DNA of 64,000 bases from contig NC_056050.1 of assembly GCF_004379255.2 (NCBI RefSeq), positions 12,275,410-12,339,409 on the forward strand, read 5' to 3'. A program made the position numbers and the translations under genes. The notes beneath the pieces were generated by a model, which was given only the letters and a program-made list of their open reading frames with translations, did not search any database and was not told where the DNA came from. This document shows, one piece after another, positions 9,296 to 20,357 of the stretch (position 1 is its first letter; each line of letters opens with the position of its first letter). The DNA comes from Salvia splendens. Lineage: Eukaryota > Streptophyta > Magnoliopsida > Lamiales > Lamiaceae.

Positions 9296-11030
9296 GAGTA
9301 TCCTCTTAGCTAAGAGAACGGTGTGGGCCCGGTCCCACTTTTATACATCTTTTATTACGTGTTTTTAGCTAAAGCACAACATCCCCGCCCGTGCTCTTCC
9401 CCAAGAGCATGCTCTTCAATATTCATGGGTCTCACTATACTATTATTCAATTTGTTTGATGTAAAAAATTGAGTGCGGGATTTTAAAAAATGAAAATATT
9501 TGAATTTATAATACACCTCATCTTAACTCATTTCTCACACACCACAACATCTGTTTCTTCATTCACTCATCTCAAATCTCACTCACTCACTCTTCCAAAA
9601 TGATTCATGGCGAGGACCCAAATAGAGCTATGGATCGAATAATGATTACTTTAGGGAACCGGATTCTTGCTAGTATTCGTGCAATGCAAGAGCAGGTCCC
9701 GAGGCCCATCCGTCGCCAGACATACATCCGCCGAGATCATGATGTAGCTCATCAACGTTTGTTCGAAGACTACTTTGCTGATGAACCATGGTGGGGACCG
9801 ACGGTTTTTCGTCGGCTTTTAAGATGCGGCGAGAACTGTTTCTCCGCATTGTTCACACGTTGGAGGGGTGCGACTCGTACTTTCAGATGCGGCCGGTAGA
9901 CCCGGGCTGTCCCTGCTTACGAAGTGCATGGTTGCGCTCGTCAGTTGGCCTACGGTACCACGGCGGACATGTTCGACGAGTATTTTCACGTCGGGGATTC
10001 AATTGGGCGGAAGTGTCTGTAGAAATTTTTTGAGTGCGTGGTGGAGGGGTTCGACACCACATATTTGAGCTAGCTTAATGCCGATGATTGCCAGTTCATG
10101 ATGGACATGCACGAGAGGGTGCACGGCTTTCCTGGAATGCTAGGGAGTATAGATTGTATGCACTGAGAGTGGAAAAATTTTCAGACAGCGTGGAGAGGCC
10201 AATTCACTAGTGGGTATAAGGGTACCCACCCGACGGTGATCCTTGAAGCAATCGTTGACTACCGTCTTTGGATCTGGCATATTCACTTCGGCATGACCGG
10301 GTCAAACAACGATATCAACGTGCTGAACACGTCGTCTCTCATCACTGAGCAATGCAGTGGCAACGATCCGATTATCAAATTCACTGCCAACAGACGGCAA
10401 CATTATATGGGGTACTACTTAGCAGATGACATATACCTGATATGACCAGTTTTCCTAAAGACCATCTCATGCCCAACGGATTCGAAGAGAGCTTTATTTG
10501 CACATCGGCAAGAGGCTGCACGGAAGGACGTGGAGTGGGGATTCAGTGTGCTTCAAGCGCGTTGGGTAATAGTGAAAGGTCCGGCTCATTCCTGGTACAG
10601 ACATCATATCGCCAATGTCATGTATGCGTGCATCATAATGCATAACATGCTTATCGATGATGAAGGTGGAAGAGTTAGCAATTGGTCCGATGACGAAGCT
10701 GGAATGAGCGCAGGTCGTGCAACCCTGCCGGTCAGTCGAGATTTACCGTATGGAGCCAACGAGAAGTTACGGGAAGAGGAGAACATGCCCAACCAACAAG
10801 CCCATCACGCACTCATGTCCAACATTATTTCCGTTGTAACTTGTTTTTAAAAGTTAAGTAATGTATGTTTTGCATTTAATTTAATATTTCATTTTGCTAT
10901 ATATAATATGTGAAAATAAAAATAAATAATTAAATTAAAAATTAAACAAAAATGGGTTTTAAAAATGATAGTCCGGACACTGGTCCAAGACAAGACATTG
11001 CAAGAGACTAGGTCGGACTAAGAAATACTA
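9296..11030 (+). mobile_element. Degenerate PIF/Harbinger element
   Basis: It contains a plus-strand Harbinger transposase relic. The proposed left end GAGTATCCTCTTAGC resembles the inverse of the right end, GGACTAAGAAATACT. The target duplication is not clear, so the boundaries are approximate. It is a different subfamily from the GGCCATCCACAAC copies and clearly older. Confidence 0.6.
9600..10850 (+). pseudogene. PIF/Harbinger transposase relic
   Basis: Translation of successive frames gives the expected order of a Harbinger transposase. The N-terminus is MIHGEDPNRAMDRIM, then HGFPGMLGSIDCMH (first Asp) followed by an in-frame stop, then HPTVILEAIVDYRLW and FGMTGSNNDINVL (second Asp region), and FSVLQARW with the C-terminus. 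At least three frameshifts (near 9830, 10050 and 10440-10530) and the stop after GSIDCMH show that it is long dead. It differs from the minus-strand copy at 5.0-6.2 kb at many residues. Confidence 0.8.
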
Positions 11031-11170
11031 CTACCTCCGTCTCCCTTCCTTGGGCGACACAAGAATTTATGCAAATTAATTTTGTGTATGAAGTGAAGAG
11101 AGTAAAGTAATAATAAAGTAGAGATAAAGGTGTTTCCATTTTTGGTAATAAGTCATCTTGGGTGAGACAA
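11031..11170. mobile_element. Possible Stowaway-type MITE fragment
   Basis: Begins TACTACCTCCGTCTCC, the kind of end seen in Stowaway MITEs (compare 21865). No matching right end remains; the SINE at 11188 inserted next to or within it. Confidence 0.35.
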
Positions 11171-11187
11171 ACCATAAAGGAAAGTGA

Positions 11188-11556
11188 GTGGCAAGGATAC
11201 CGCACCATCCAGGAGGTCTTGAGTTCGAATCCTGGATGGCGCAACTTGGGATTAATTTCCCCTGTGGGCCTTTACAAGGTTGGTTGCCTTGGGGCTTGAC
11301 AAGCTGATGGGCCTGGAACCCGTCTCGGGTGGTGGCTGTTCACGGGCGTAGACCCGTCTCGGGTGGCGCCATCTCAGATGGCGGCTGTTTACGGGCGTAG
11401 ACCCGCCGGAGGTGCCCGGCTGGTTGGCGGCCTGTCTACGAACCACAAGGGGCTGGTTGGCGGCCTATCTACGAACCACGAGGGGCTGGGGAAGGGTTGG
11501 TTAGCTTGCCGAATGTATCTCGAACTCCTAAATATGTATGTCCGGAGGAAAAAAAA
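11188..11556 (+). mobile_element. tRNA-derived SINE (family 1)
   Basis: A tRNA-like head carries a B box, GTTCGAATCC, at 11223-11232 and an A-box-like TGGCAAGGATAC at its start. The body is GC-rich with near-duplicated parts (CCCGTCTCGGGTGG twice; GGCTGGTTGGCGGCCT twice) and ends in an A-rich tail. The 17-bp duplication ACCATAAAGGAAAGTGA flanks it exactly (11171-11187 and 11557-11573), which fixes the boundaries. It would be transcribed by RNA polymerase III from the internal promoter and mobilised by LINE machinery. Confidence 0.85.
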
Positions 11557-11694
11557 ACCATAAAGGAAAGTGAATCATTTTTAATGGGATAGATTGAATA
11601 GTAATATAGCATACACTAGTCGGAGCCACCGTGAATGCTCCGTGATTGAAAAGTTTTAGCTAGGTTCATAAAAGTGATCAAGATGGTGATAGCG

Positions 11695-11942
11695 CAGGGG
11701 CATAGCGCAGTTAGCAATGGAGGACAGATCTTGCTGCAATAAGTCTGGATTCGAATCTCACTGCTGTCGTGTAGTTGCTTCCATGTCTCAGGCACACGTG
11801 TGAGGCCTTGGAAAATGGGCTTCTGGCAGCCAGTAGGTTAAGGCCTCCCCTTTAACGGGCTACTGCGTATCCTAATTGAACCCCCTCACATGATGTCGAG
11901 CCGGAGTATGGGGGCTGCGCGACGGAATCGCCTTTTGTTGCA
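11695..11942 (+). mobile_element. tRNA-derived SINE (family 2)
   Basis: The A-box-like TAGCGCAGTTAGC near 11704-11716 and the B box GGATTCGAATCTC near 11747 define the tRNA head. The 3' end is CCTTTTGTTGCA. The flanks ATCAAGATGGTGATAGC (11678-11694) and ATCAAGATGGTCATAGC (11943-11959) form a 17-bp duplication with one mismatch. The body differs completely from the SINE at 11188, so two families landed within 800 bp, about 200 bp upstream of the receptor-like protein gene. Confidence 0.85.
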
Positions 11943-12155
11943 ATCAAGATGGTCATAGCTATCTCTATTAATGTCAGCTGTCAGCTTTGAAGTAGAAAAA
12001 CTTTTCCAGTCAAATAGATTGATTATGCAATGAATACAATTTCCCATACCACCAAAAATCGAATATAGAAATCAAATCCCCATCCAAATACATGTCTTAT
12101 ATTGCATTATTAAATGTCACTCTTTTTCAAAATCAAACAAAAAAATAAAAAAGCC

Positions 12156-15140
12156 ATGAAAATTATCGTCTTCCTCATCATGACAGCTCTACTCAACGAC
12201 GCATTTGCAGACGTTATTATCTGCAAAGAGAGCGAGAGAAGCGCTCTCTCAACGTTCCGGAAGGATCTAGAAGACTCCAGCAGCCGCCTCTCCTCATGGC
12301 GCGGCGCAGACTGCTGCCAATGGGAAGGCGTCATCTGCGACAACATCACCGGCCAAGTCCGCGAGCTCCGCCTCCGCAACCCCCACGACGCTCCCTGCTC
12401 TCGCCGGAGCTACGGCGTGGCTGAATTCCAAGCTTACCACCGTCACAAATTGGGCGGGAGATTGAATCCATCTCTCCTCAAATTGGAGTTTTTAAATCAC
12501 TTGGATCTCAGCTGCAACGATTTCCACGGTGCGCCCCTCCCGGATTTCATCTCCTCCATGAGAAACCTACACTACGTAGATCTCTCCAGCTGCGGATTCC
12601 ACGGCGCTGTCCCTAGCCGAATTGCGAACCTCTCGCGCCTTCGGCATCTGAATCTCGGAGATCCGTTCCCAATTTTTGTCGAGAGTAAGGTTAGGGTTAG
12701 CAGTATGCAGTGGCTTCGGCATCTTTCTTCACTGGAGCACCTCGATTTGACAGGCGCAGATGCTAGCAGCGCGAGCGATTGGCTCCGATCACTCGGAAAT
12801 CTCCATTCTCTGCTCGCGCTGCGCCTCTCGAGGTGCGGCTTACCGCCTGTGATCTCCGGCAATGCTGCGAATCTCACACGTCTTGCTCAGCTTGATCTCT
12901 CTTGGAACAATTTCGATTCCCCGCTCCCTCGCTGGATTTACAGCCTCACCAATTTGGTGCGCTTGAATTTGAGCCACTGTGGATTCTACAATCAGCTCCC
13001 CACCGGATTGCAAAACATGACGAAGCTCGAATACCTAAATCTGTCCTCGAATCATTTCAGTTCCAATTTCCCGCCATGGATAACCAGATTAAACAATCTC
13101 AAGGTTTTAGCAGCTGCAGACAACATGATTGAAGGGGAACTCCCTGCTACAATGGATAATTTGACATCTTTGGTGAGTCTAGATTTGTCTCAGAACAGAA
13201 TTGGGGGAATGCTGCCGAAATCTCTCAGCAATCTCTGCAACCTCCAAGAGTTGTATCTGTACATAAACAGCTTCTCTGGTGGTTTACCGGATTTTTCCGG
13301 CTGCATTTCACACAGTTTACGAATTTTGTATTTGGGTTGGAACAATCTTTCAGGTCCATTGCCGAGTAATCTCAAACAAGCAGCTAAATTGAGAGAGCTT
13401 GACCTCACATACAACAAGCTCACTGGGCCTCTCCCTTCGAGTCTCGAAGAATTGCAGGAGCTTGAATCTCTCGTTATATCGGACAATTCTTTCAAAGGAA
13501 TCGTCTCTGAGTCACACTTCAGAAACCTTTCGGGATTGAAGATATTCCGCGCGAATGGCAACAGGTTCACCTTCAAGCCGAACAGAGACTGGATCCCGCC
13601 TTTCCAACTTGAAGGCTTGACACTGAGATCGTGGCGGCTGGGGCCTGAGTTTCCGCCATGGATCAAACATTTGAAGAATTTGCAGTATCTGAGTTTGGCG
13701 AATACGGGGATCGAGGATGCCATTCCGTCTTGGTTCTGGACATTAACCCCGCAGTTGAAGTATCTAAACCTCTCTAGCAACATGATCAAAGGCCAAATCC
13801 TTAGTTTACTAGATTTCGGAATGAGCAGAAATGTGGCTGTTGATATGAAGCACAATCTCATCACCGGCCCCTTGCCTCGTCTCTCGTCGAATGTGACCAT
13901 TCTCGACTTGTCATTCAACCGCATTTCGGGTTCGATGCATCATTTCCTCTGCGGAAATACAGAGAAGGATATGAGGCTGGAGATCCTTGACCTTGCCAAC
14001 AATTTCTTATCCGGAGAGATTCCAGACTGCTGGGGAAACTGGTCGTCTCTGAGCGTGCTGAGGCTGCAGGCAAACAATCTCACAGGCAAAATCCCAAGTT
14101 CGGTCGGGCTCTTGACAAGGCTGCAATCGTTGCACCTGCGCAGGAACAACGATCTCTCAGGAGCATTGCCAATTTCGCTGCAAAACTGCACTGGTCTCAT
14201 GTTGTTGGATCTGGGCCTCAATCATTTCTCGGGGCATATACCTATCTGGATTCATCGGCTCTCAGAGTTGGTGGTGTTCAACCTTCGTCTCAACAGGTTC
14301 TGGGGTGAGATCCCGGTGGAGCTCTGCCTTCTAAGCCGCATCCAGGCGCTGGACCTAGCGGGTAACAATCTGTCCGGGCGGATACCCTCATGCTTCGATG
14401 GTTTCAATGTGATGGCGGGGAGGCAGAAGCCGGGCGAACGCATGTACTATTCTGCAGACGACACGTTTGGTGTCATTCCCGACAGCCAGTATCTCGTTGT
14501 GAAGGGGAGGCTCGGGTTTTACAGCAACATTTTGCATTGGGTGATGACGTTGGATATCTCGGACAACAGCTTAACCGGACCGATTCCAGCTGCAATAACG
14601 TCGCTTTCCAAGCTGCAAGGGCTGAACCTATCAAGAAACTGCTTGACCGGAACGATCCCAGAACATATCGGTGGCATGAACTTGCTCGAATCACTTGACA
14701 TATCGAAGAACAAGCTGTCGGGAGAGATTCCTCAAACGATTGTAGAGTTGTCGTTTCTGAGTAATCTGAACTTGTCGTGTAATAACTTAACCGGGAGGAT
14801 CCCATCGAGCACTCAGCTTCAAGGCTTTGATGCATCGAGCTTCACTGGCAACGAGCTCTGTGGAGCTCCGCTGCCAGGCAGCTGTGGCGGGAATGAGGGG
14901 AGTAGAGTTGGTGGCGAGGATGAAGAGGAGAGGGCGAAGTCGATATTTGAAACGGAGGTGTTCGGATTGGCTACGAGCATAGTAGTAGGATTTGCGGTTG
15001 GTTTTTGGACAGTGATAGTATCTTTGCTGGTGAATGTGTCATGGAGAAATGCCTATTTCGGGGTGCTGACGAGAATGGGGAATTACGTTTATTATGTGTG
15101 GGTTAAATTCTTGCTCTGGTGCTGGTGTTTCAGCTCGTGA
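12156..15140 (+). CDS. LRR receptor-like protein (Cf/EIX type), intact
   Basis: 994 codons, single exon, no interruption. Residues 1-19 are a signal peptide (MKIIVFLIMTALLNDAFA). An LRR N-terminal cap follows (about 23-70, CKESERSALSTF ... CCQWEGVIC), then a long run of extracytoplasmic plant LRRs. A non-LRR island lies near 745-795 (VMAGRQKPGERMYYS ... YLVVKGRLGFYS), and terminal LRRs end in SSTQLQGFDASSFTGNELCG. Next come an acidic spacer (GGEDEEERAKS), one membrane helix (about 935-961) and a short cytosolic tail. There is no kinase domain, so it is a receptor-like protein. Relatives such as tomato EIX2 and Cf proteins sense pathogen or apoplast ligands at the plasma membrane with the adaptor kinase SOBIR1; the ligand here is unknown. 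An ATG 14 codons upstream (12114) is in frame but would put a lysine-rich stretch before the signal peptide, so 12156 is preferred. Confidence 0.95.
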   Translation: MKIIVFLIMTALLNDAFADVIICKESERSALSTFRKDLEDSSSRLSSWRGADCCQWEGVICDNITGQVRELRLRNPHDAPCSRRSYGVAEFQAYHRHKLGGRLNPSLLKLEFLNHLDLSCNDFHGAPLPDFISSMRNLHYVDLSSCGFHGAVPSRIANLSRLRHLNLGDPFPIFVESKVRVSSMQWLRHLSSLEHLDLTGADASSASDWLRSLGNLHSLLALRLSRCGLPPVISGNAANLTRLAQLDLSWNNFDSPLPRWIYSLTNLVRLNLSHCGFYNQLPTGLQNMTKLEYLNLSSNHFSSNFPPWITRLNNLKVLAAADNMIEGELPATMDNLTSLVSLDLSQNRIGGMLPKSLSNLCNLQELYLYINSFSGGLPDFSGCISHSLRILYLGWNNLSGPLPSNLKQAAKLRELDLTYNKLTGPLPSSLEELQELESLVISDNSFKGIVSESHFRNLSGLKIFRANGNRFTFKPNRDWIPPFQLEGLTLRSWRLGPEFPPWIKHLKNLQYLSLANTGIEDAIPSWFWTLTPQLKYLNLSSNMIKGQILSLLDFGMSRNVAVDMKHNLITGPLPRLSSNVTILDLSFNRISGSMHHFLCGNTEKDMRLEILDLANNFLSGEIPDCWGNWSSLSVLRLQANNLTGKIPSSVGLLTRLQSLHLRRNNDLSGALPISLQNCTGLMLLDLGLNHFSGHIPIWIHRLSELVVFNLRLNRFWGEIPVELCLLSRIQALDLAGNNLSGRIPSCFDGFNVMAGRQKPGERMYYSADDTFGVIPDSQYLVVKGRLGFYSNILHWVMTLDISDNSLTGPIPAAITSLSKLQGLNLSRNCLTGTIPEHIGGMNLLESLDISKNKLSGEIPQTIVELSFLSNLNLSCNNLTGRIPSSTQLQGFDASSFTGNELCGAPLPGSCGGNEGSRVGGEDEEERAKSIFETEVFGLATSIVVGFAVGFWTVIVSLLVNVSWRNAYFGVLTRMGNYVYYVWVKFLLWCWCFSS

Positions 15141-15286
15141 GTTTGTTTGTAGGAAGAATCAAGAAAGGTAAGAAATCAGTGGAAGGATACGAAGTAGGAA
15201 TCATAGGAATGAATATTCAAACTTATTGAAAAATAGAATATCTCAATCTCTTAGCATAATGATTTTTGTACTGTTCAAAATCAACC

Positions 15287-15292
15287 AATAAA
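15287..15292 (+). terminator. Candidate polyadenylation signal of the receptor-like protein gene
   Basis: AATAAA lies 147 bp after the stop codon and only 18 bp before the MULE target duplication. Inserting the MULE here may have displaced or supplied the downstream part of the transcript end. Confidence 0.4.
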
Positions 15293-15319
15293 ATGTTGTT
15301 ATTATCTATTGAACAAGTC

Positions 15320-15447
15320 GAGGAAAGATATGCTGCCTAATTAATATGGGCGTGTGTGAGCGACTAAATCACACGTAGGCCACTTTCCTTACTTTTAGAA
15401 TTTTACTAACAGAATATAATTCCCTTTCATCTATCTCCATGTCAGCA
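15320..15447 (+). repeat. Left TIR of MULE
   Basis: Begins GAGGAAAGATATGCTGCC and runs to CCATGTCAGC. It is the inverse of 20231-20357. Confidence 0.9.
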
Positions 15448-15866
15448 TTCTTTTATAACTTTCCTTTTTTTTTCTTTTTAGTTTTCGTATCTTTGTTTGT
15501 TTTATATACTCCATGTTTTCTCCTAGGTTTTTATTACTCCATAAATTTCAAAGTGCCGTCTTTCTCGAGGAGTGCTAGCATAAGGTTAGTTTTTAAGCCT
15601 TGGTCTTCATATATGCTTGGAATTTCTTACATAATTTACATGTTTTTTAGTTTTACTTGTTTATATCGTATATGCTTGATTAATTTTTTAAATAGTTTCA
15701 TGTTTTAATTGTCTCTGAATCTATACTTCTAATGATACCAATTAGGAACCACGCATTAAGAACCTCCGGCTTATCATAAAATTATAAATTTGTGTTTATG
15801 TTTCTATTATTCTGTTTGCTTACATTAATTTTTTTAATGTATTTTCTTAGTGTTTTGAGTGAAAAT

Positions 15867-18800
15867 ATGAACGATCAATTATATATTCCTCAAGTTGCAA
15901 ATGATCGAAAGCCAGAAATTGGAATGAAATTTCAATCAATTGACGATGCGTTTGAATTCTACAATCAGTATGCACGTGAAGCTGGTTTTAGTGCAAGATA
16001 TAGCAATAGCAGAAAGAATAAGATGACAAACGAAGTTGTTTGGAAACAATTTGTATGCTTTAAAGCTGGTCAAACTGATGAAGCTCGTTCAAAAAATCGA
16101 GCACCAACTGGTGGTCCGATTCAGATAAGAGCTCGTGGTGAAGTTAGAACTAATTGTAAGGCAAAAATTTCCATTGTCAAGCAACAAGCTGGATCTGACT
16201 GGAGTGTTAGCGTCTTTATGTAAGGTCATAATCATGGACTCTCTACTCCGTCAAAGGTACATTTACTCCGATCACACCGTAGTGTTTCTGCTGTGAAAAG
16301 AGTGTTGACTCAACAATTTTCAGAAGCTAATATACCAACCTATCAACAAATGCAACTATTGGAGATGGAGTCTGGGGGGCCCGAAAGTGTAGGTTGCACA
16401 GAAAGAGATATCAGGAATTTAGAGAGAGAATTAAGGGATGAACAAAAGGGGATCGATGCTGAAACTCTTATAGAATTCTTTACTTCCGAGAAGGAGAAAA
16501 ATTCATCATTTTTCTTTGACTATGAGACAGATTCAGATCATATATTCAAAAGATGCTTTTGGGCAGATCCTAAATCAAGGAGGGCTTATGGAGCATTTGG
16601 TGATGTTGTTGTGTTCGATTCCACTTATAACACTAATAAGTATGGAATGATTTTTACACCTTTCGTAGGGGTTAATCATCATCATCAAACAATAGTTTTT
16701 GGTTGTGGATTTCTAAGTGATGAGAAGACAGAATCGTATATTTGGTTGCTTAACAAGTTTATGGAAGCTATGCCAAGTGATGCACCAAAAGCAATCATTA
16801 CTGATCAAGATCCAGCTATGACGAAAGCACTTGCACAAGTACTGCCAGAAACAGTGCATCGTTATTGTTTGTGGCACATATTGAACAAATTTCCAGAGAA
16901 GATTTCTCCAGTGATTTTTCGAGATCATTATCAGCGCATAAGGAATGTTATTAAAAATTCAACATCTCCCGAGGAATTTGAGAATGGATGGAAAGAGGTT
17001 ATTAGATGTGCTAACTTGGAACAAAATAGTTGGATATTGTTAATGTATGGAATGCGGCATAAGTGGGTTCCGACATATTTTAGTCATGTATTTTTTGCTG
17101 GGATGTCAAGTAGTCAGAGATCAGAGAGTTCGCATTCATTTTTTAAAAAGTATGTCTCCCACAAGAACTCATTGATAGATTTTATCACACGATTCAATCG
17201 GGCACTAAGATGTCAAAGACATAATGAGTTAGTTGCAGACCATGTTGACATGAATGAGTGAAGGGCTACGATCTAGTAGTAGTGTGGTTTCACACGGAGT
17301 AAGCAAGTGTGCACAAAGAAAACTAATGCAAGTGCTCGGTCAAGACACCACTCTCCTTAAATCCACTGGATCACCAGGTCCAGGAACTCAAGAGAACACA
17401 GAGTGTTTTTGTCGTTGGACACACTCGACTCCCCTTCAAAAATAAATCCCTCAACCTGAATACTATAAATTAGCATAGGGAAGCGGGGTCGATCCCACGA
17501 AAATGGATTCGTGAAGTAGTGCTTAGAGACTCTGGAAACAAGCGGCTGCTGCCATGCAAAAGGGTTGAGAATTTTAACTACCTCTAGATCTAGGCACGAA
17601 ATGTAAATGCTAGACCTAAGACACAGAAAATGTAATAGAATCAGAATTCAATACTGAGAGACACATTTTACTTCCTAGATTAAGTAAACGACTAACTAAC
17701 TAAGACTAGACAGGGAAAATAAAACAGTGGGGACCATGACTCCAAATATAGCAAGTACGGCTAAAGCTGCAAATAACAAACTCATGCTCCAACTAACAAC
17801 GACATGCAATTTCCTAACCGATTCAAGCACGCAAATGGAGAAAACAGAGCATATATCTAGATTCGAACAGAATATAAAGATTTGGATGCCGAAAACTTGC
17901 TATGAACCGAAAATACATCAGATCTACGTAAACTAGGCGAAATGAATTGAAAACACGTAAACTAGGCATAAAATTAAATACATCTTGCTCAGATTCACGT
18001 CGGGTGCTTAATCCACTCCGGATCCAAGCGATCCGAACCCAACAACAGACACAATCGACTCCATAACTCCGGTTTTCACAGATCTGCTCCGATCAACTCC
18101 GAATTCAAACAATCACAGACAACTCCACAACACCAGCGAACTCAACCCTCCGATTCATCCACAAACAGACTCCGATCACCCAGATCCAACCACAAACCTG
18201 CATAAATTCAGAAAACAACTGCGAAAATTCCGAAAATCAACATAACAGAAGTAACAGAAAATCAAACTTGTATTAAAATAAGAGAATATTCGGCAAAAGC
18301 AAACAGAGGTCCGAGCTTCGAACAGCGAAGCTCGGCAAAATCAGCAAAGTATAAAAGCGGAAATTAAATTGTTTCTTTGCCCCCACCGAAGGACGGTGTT
18401 ACAACCCAATCGAAAATATATGAAAGCTCAAAGTAAACCCCAGTGCATGACCCCCCTGAATCTCCCCACGAAAAGAACCCAAGTGTGTGAAAAGTGAACT
18501 AAGCTACAGGTTGTTAGCGAGGCCTCCAACCCTGAAGATCCCTCCAGCGTGCATGCTTCTGCCTTTTATAGACGCGGACATAGCCTTCTAGAGTCTTCGT
18601 AGAAATCTCTATTCTACCCTTCAACTCCGAGGCTTCCTCCGTCAAGCAATTTTCCGCATAATGTCCACTCATTCGCCTATTTCCTAGGTCCACGCAACTG
18701 TCCTCCTCCTTTCCTAGACCTGGCGAAAATTTTCACACACCTGGCTTAAAACGTGTGTTAGACCCAGAAATTTTACGAATTAAAACCCTAGACCTATGCA

Positions 18801-19732
18801 TGAAATTAGCCTTGTCAATGAGCAACCGAAAATCAAAACAAATTGGCCGATGGAAGCTCAAATGGTTAAAGTCTACACGAAAAAAAAATGGACGGAATTT
18901 CAAGATGAAATGAGTCGAAGTCATGGTTACTTTGTGCAACAAGCCTCTACCAGAGATGATATTGTGATTTACAACATGATGAGTTTCCAAAGTAGTTCAT
19001 CCTCAAAACCAAGGCTACTGATGCATGATAAAAATAGTGACCATATCTCATGTAATTGTGGGAAATTTGAGTTTGATGGTATTCCGTGCAGACATATGCT
19101 AGCTTTCTTCCGTGTCAACCAAATATTTGAACTACCTGACAAGTATATCCTTAAGCGATGGACACGAGAAGCAAAGATTGGTGTTGCTTATATATTAGAT
19201 GATGAAAACTGCAATGACGATCCAACAAGATTTTTGATCTCACGACGAGCCAAGTTATCTTATAAGGCCTCAACACTAATTGATTATGCATCTTTGACTG
19301 ATGAGGGGACAAAATTTTTGGATGAACAACTTGATTACATACATGGTAAAATCAAGGAAATGGGTATTAGTCCAACAACTATGCACAGAAGTCAAACAAG
19401 GAAGAGCTTAGATAAAACCAAAACCATTGGTGATCCTTCTAAGATAAGATCAAAAGGATGTGGTAAGCGAATGTTATCATCAAAAGAGAAGTCAATTTTA
19501 AAGACTAGGGCTTGTCATGGCTGTGGACTACGTGGTGCATCACATGATAAACGTAATTGTCCAAAGTTGCAAGACAGGTATGTGAATTATTGTTGAGTTC
19601 CATTATTTACATTGCTTAGTTGTTTTAATGACCAATAAATTTAATTTACTATTTTTGCTCTCATCTTTATATTTCAGATCAGTTGCATATGACCATTACG
19701 ACATTAGTCAATATGCAAATGAAAGAGCTTGA
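15867..19732 (+). pseudogene. MULE transposase, FAR1-related, one stop and one LTR insertion
   Basis: The frame starts at ATG 15867 (MNDQLYIPQVANDRKP), just after a possible splice acceptor (TTTTCTTAG). It shows a FAR1-type zinc DNA-binding domain (FYNQYAREAGFSARYS ... TNCKAKI), the MULE DDE core (VVFDSTYNTNKYG; IITDQDPAMTKA; CLWHI) and a SWIM zinc finger, CNCGKFEFDGIPCRHML. A C-terminal zinc knuckle, CHGCGLRGASHDKRNC, completes it. A 100-bp GT-AG intron (19578-19677) precedes a short last exon ending NERA. The gene is dead: an in-frame TAA lies at 16221-16223 between FM and GHNHGLS, and an Athila LTR interrupts it after VDMNE at 17258. Apart from these two lesions the frame is open, so both are fairly recent. 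Confidence 0.9.
17259..18817 (-). mobile_element. Athila-type solo LTR, 1,559 bp
   Basis: It is flanked by the 5-bp duplication ATGAG (17254-17258 and 18818-18822). Read on the minus strand it starts TGACAAGGCTAATTTCATGC, clearly related to the start of the Athila LTRs at 49701 and 60864 (TGATAAGGCTCATTTCATGC). A TATA box reads TATAAAAGG on the minus strand near 18562-18570. There is no internal coding region, so the two LTRs of a full element recombined, leaving one. It splits the MULE transposase. Confidence 0.9.
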
Positions 19733-20230
19733 TGTCCATAGCTAGTGATTTTTTTATTCTGTTTGCTTAGTGTTGCTAAGACATTATTTTAACCTTTTGA
19801 TGAGTTTACTATATTGAAACAAATTTTATAAGAATACATCTTATATTTTCATAGTACTTCGTGGTATCTAATTAATTTCATCCTTTCAAAGCCTATTGCA
19901 TTCAAAATCTGAGTCCTTAATGATTTTTTTTTCAAAACTTTCGCAATACTAGTTTAAAGTAATTGGAAAACTGGTTTTATATTGAGACATTAAATCTCAT
20001 TTAAATCATTAAATTGAAAAAAGTAGCACTATTTTTTAAGATCATCAAAATTAAAGAGTAAAACAAAAAAAAACGATGCTATTTTATTTGATCAGAACCT
20101 AACCATGAAATAGTCTAGTTTAGGTGAAGAAGAAAGTTAATTTGGAGCAGTATTCATGCGCTCGTAGAAAGATAAAGAATGAGAAGGGTCAAATCCATAA
20201 AGGAAAGCTATAAAGAAAATAAATAACATT

Positions 20231-20357
20231 GCTGACATGGAGATAGATGAAAGGGAATTATATTCTGTTAATCAAATTCTAAAAGTAAGGAAAGTGGCCT
20301 ACGTGTGATTTAGTCGCTTACACACGCCCATATTAATTAGGCAGCATATGTTTTCTC
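20231..20357 (-). repeat. Right TIR of MULE
   Basis: Inverse copy of 15320-15447. Confidence 0.9.

Larger units (their letters stand above)
15320..20357 (+). mobile_element. Mutator-like element (MULE), 5.0 kb, with nested solo LTR
   Basis: A perfect 10-bp duplication TGAACAAGTC flanks it at 15310-15319 and 20358-20367, within the 9-11 bp range of MULEs. The two ends are long inverted repeats of about 127 bp (15320-15447 and 20231-20357) that match almost base for base. Inside is one FAR1-type transposase gene on the plus strand, now broken. Without the nested Athila LTR (17259-18817) the element was about 3.5 kb. Confidence 0.95.

Noticed and set aside
11188..11790. tRNA genes
   Set aside because: A/B boxes are present, but the rest cannot form a tRNA cloverleaf with an anticodon arm, and the units are bounded by 17-bp duplications, so they are SINEs.
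13190..13924. 244-codon minus-strand ORF inside the receptor-like gene
   Set aside because: Antisense shadow produced by the periodic LRR codons.
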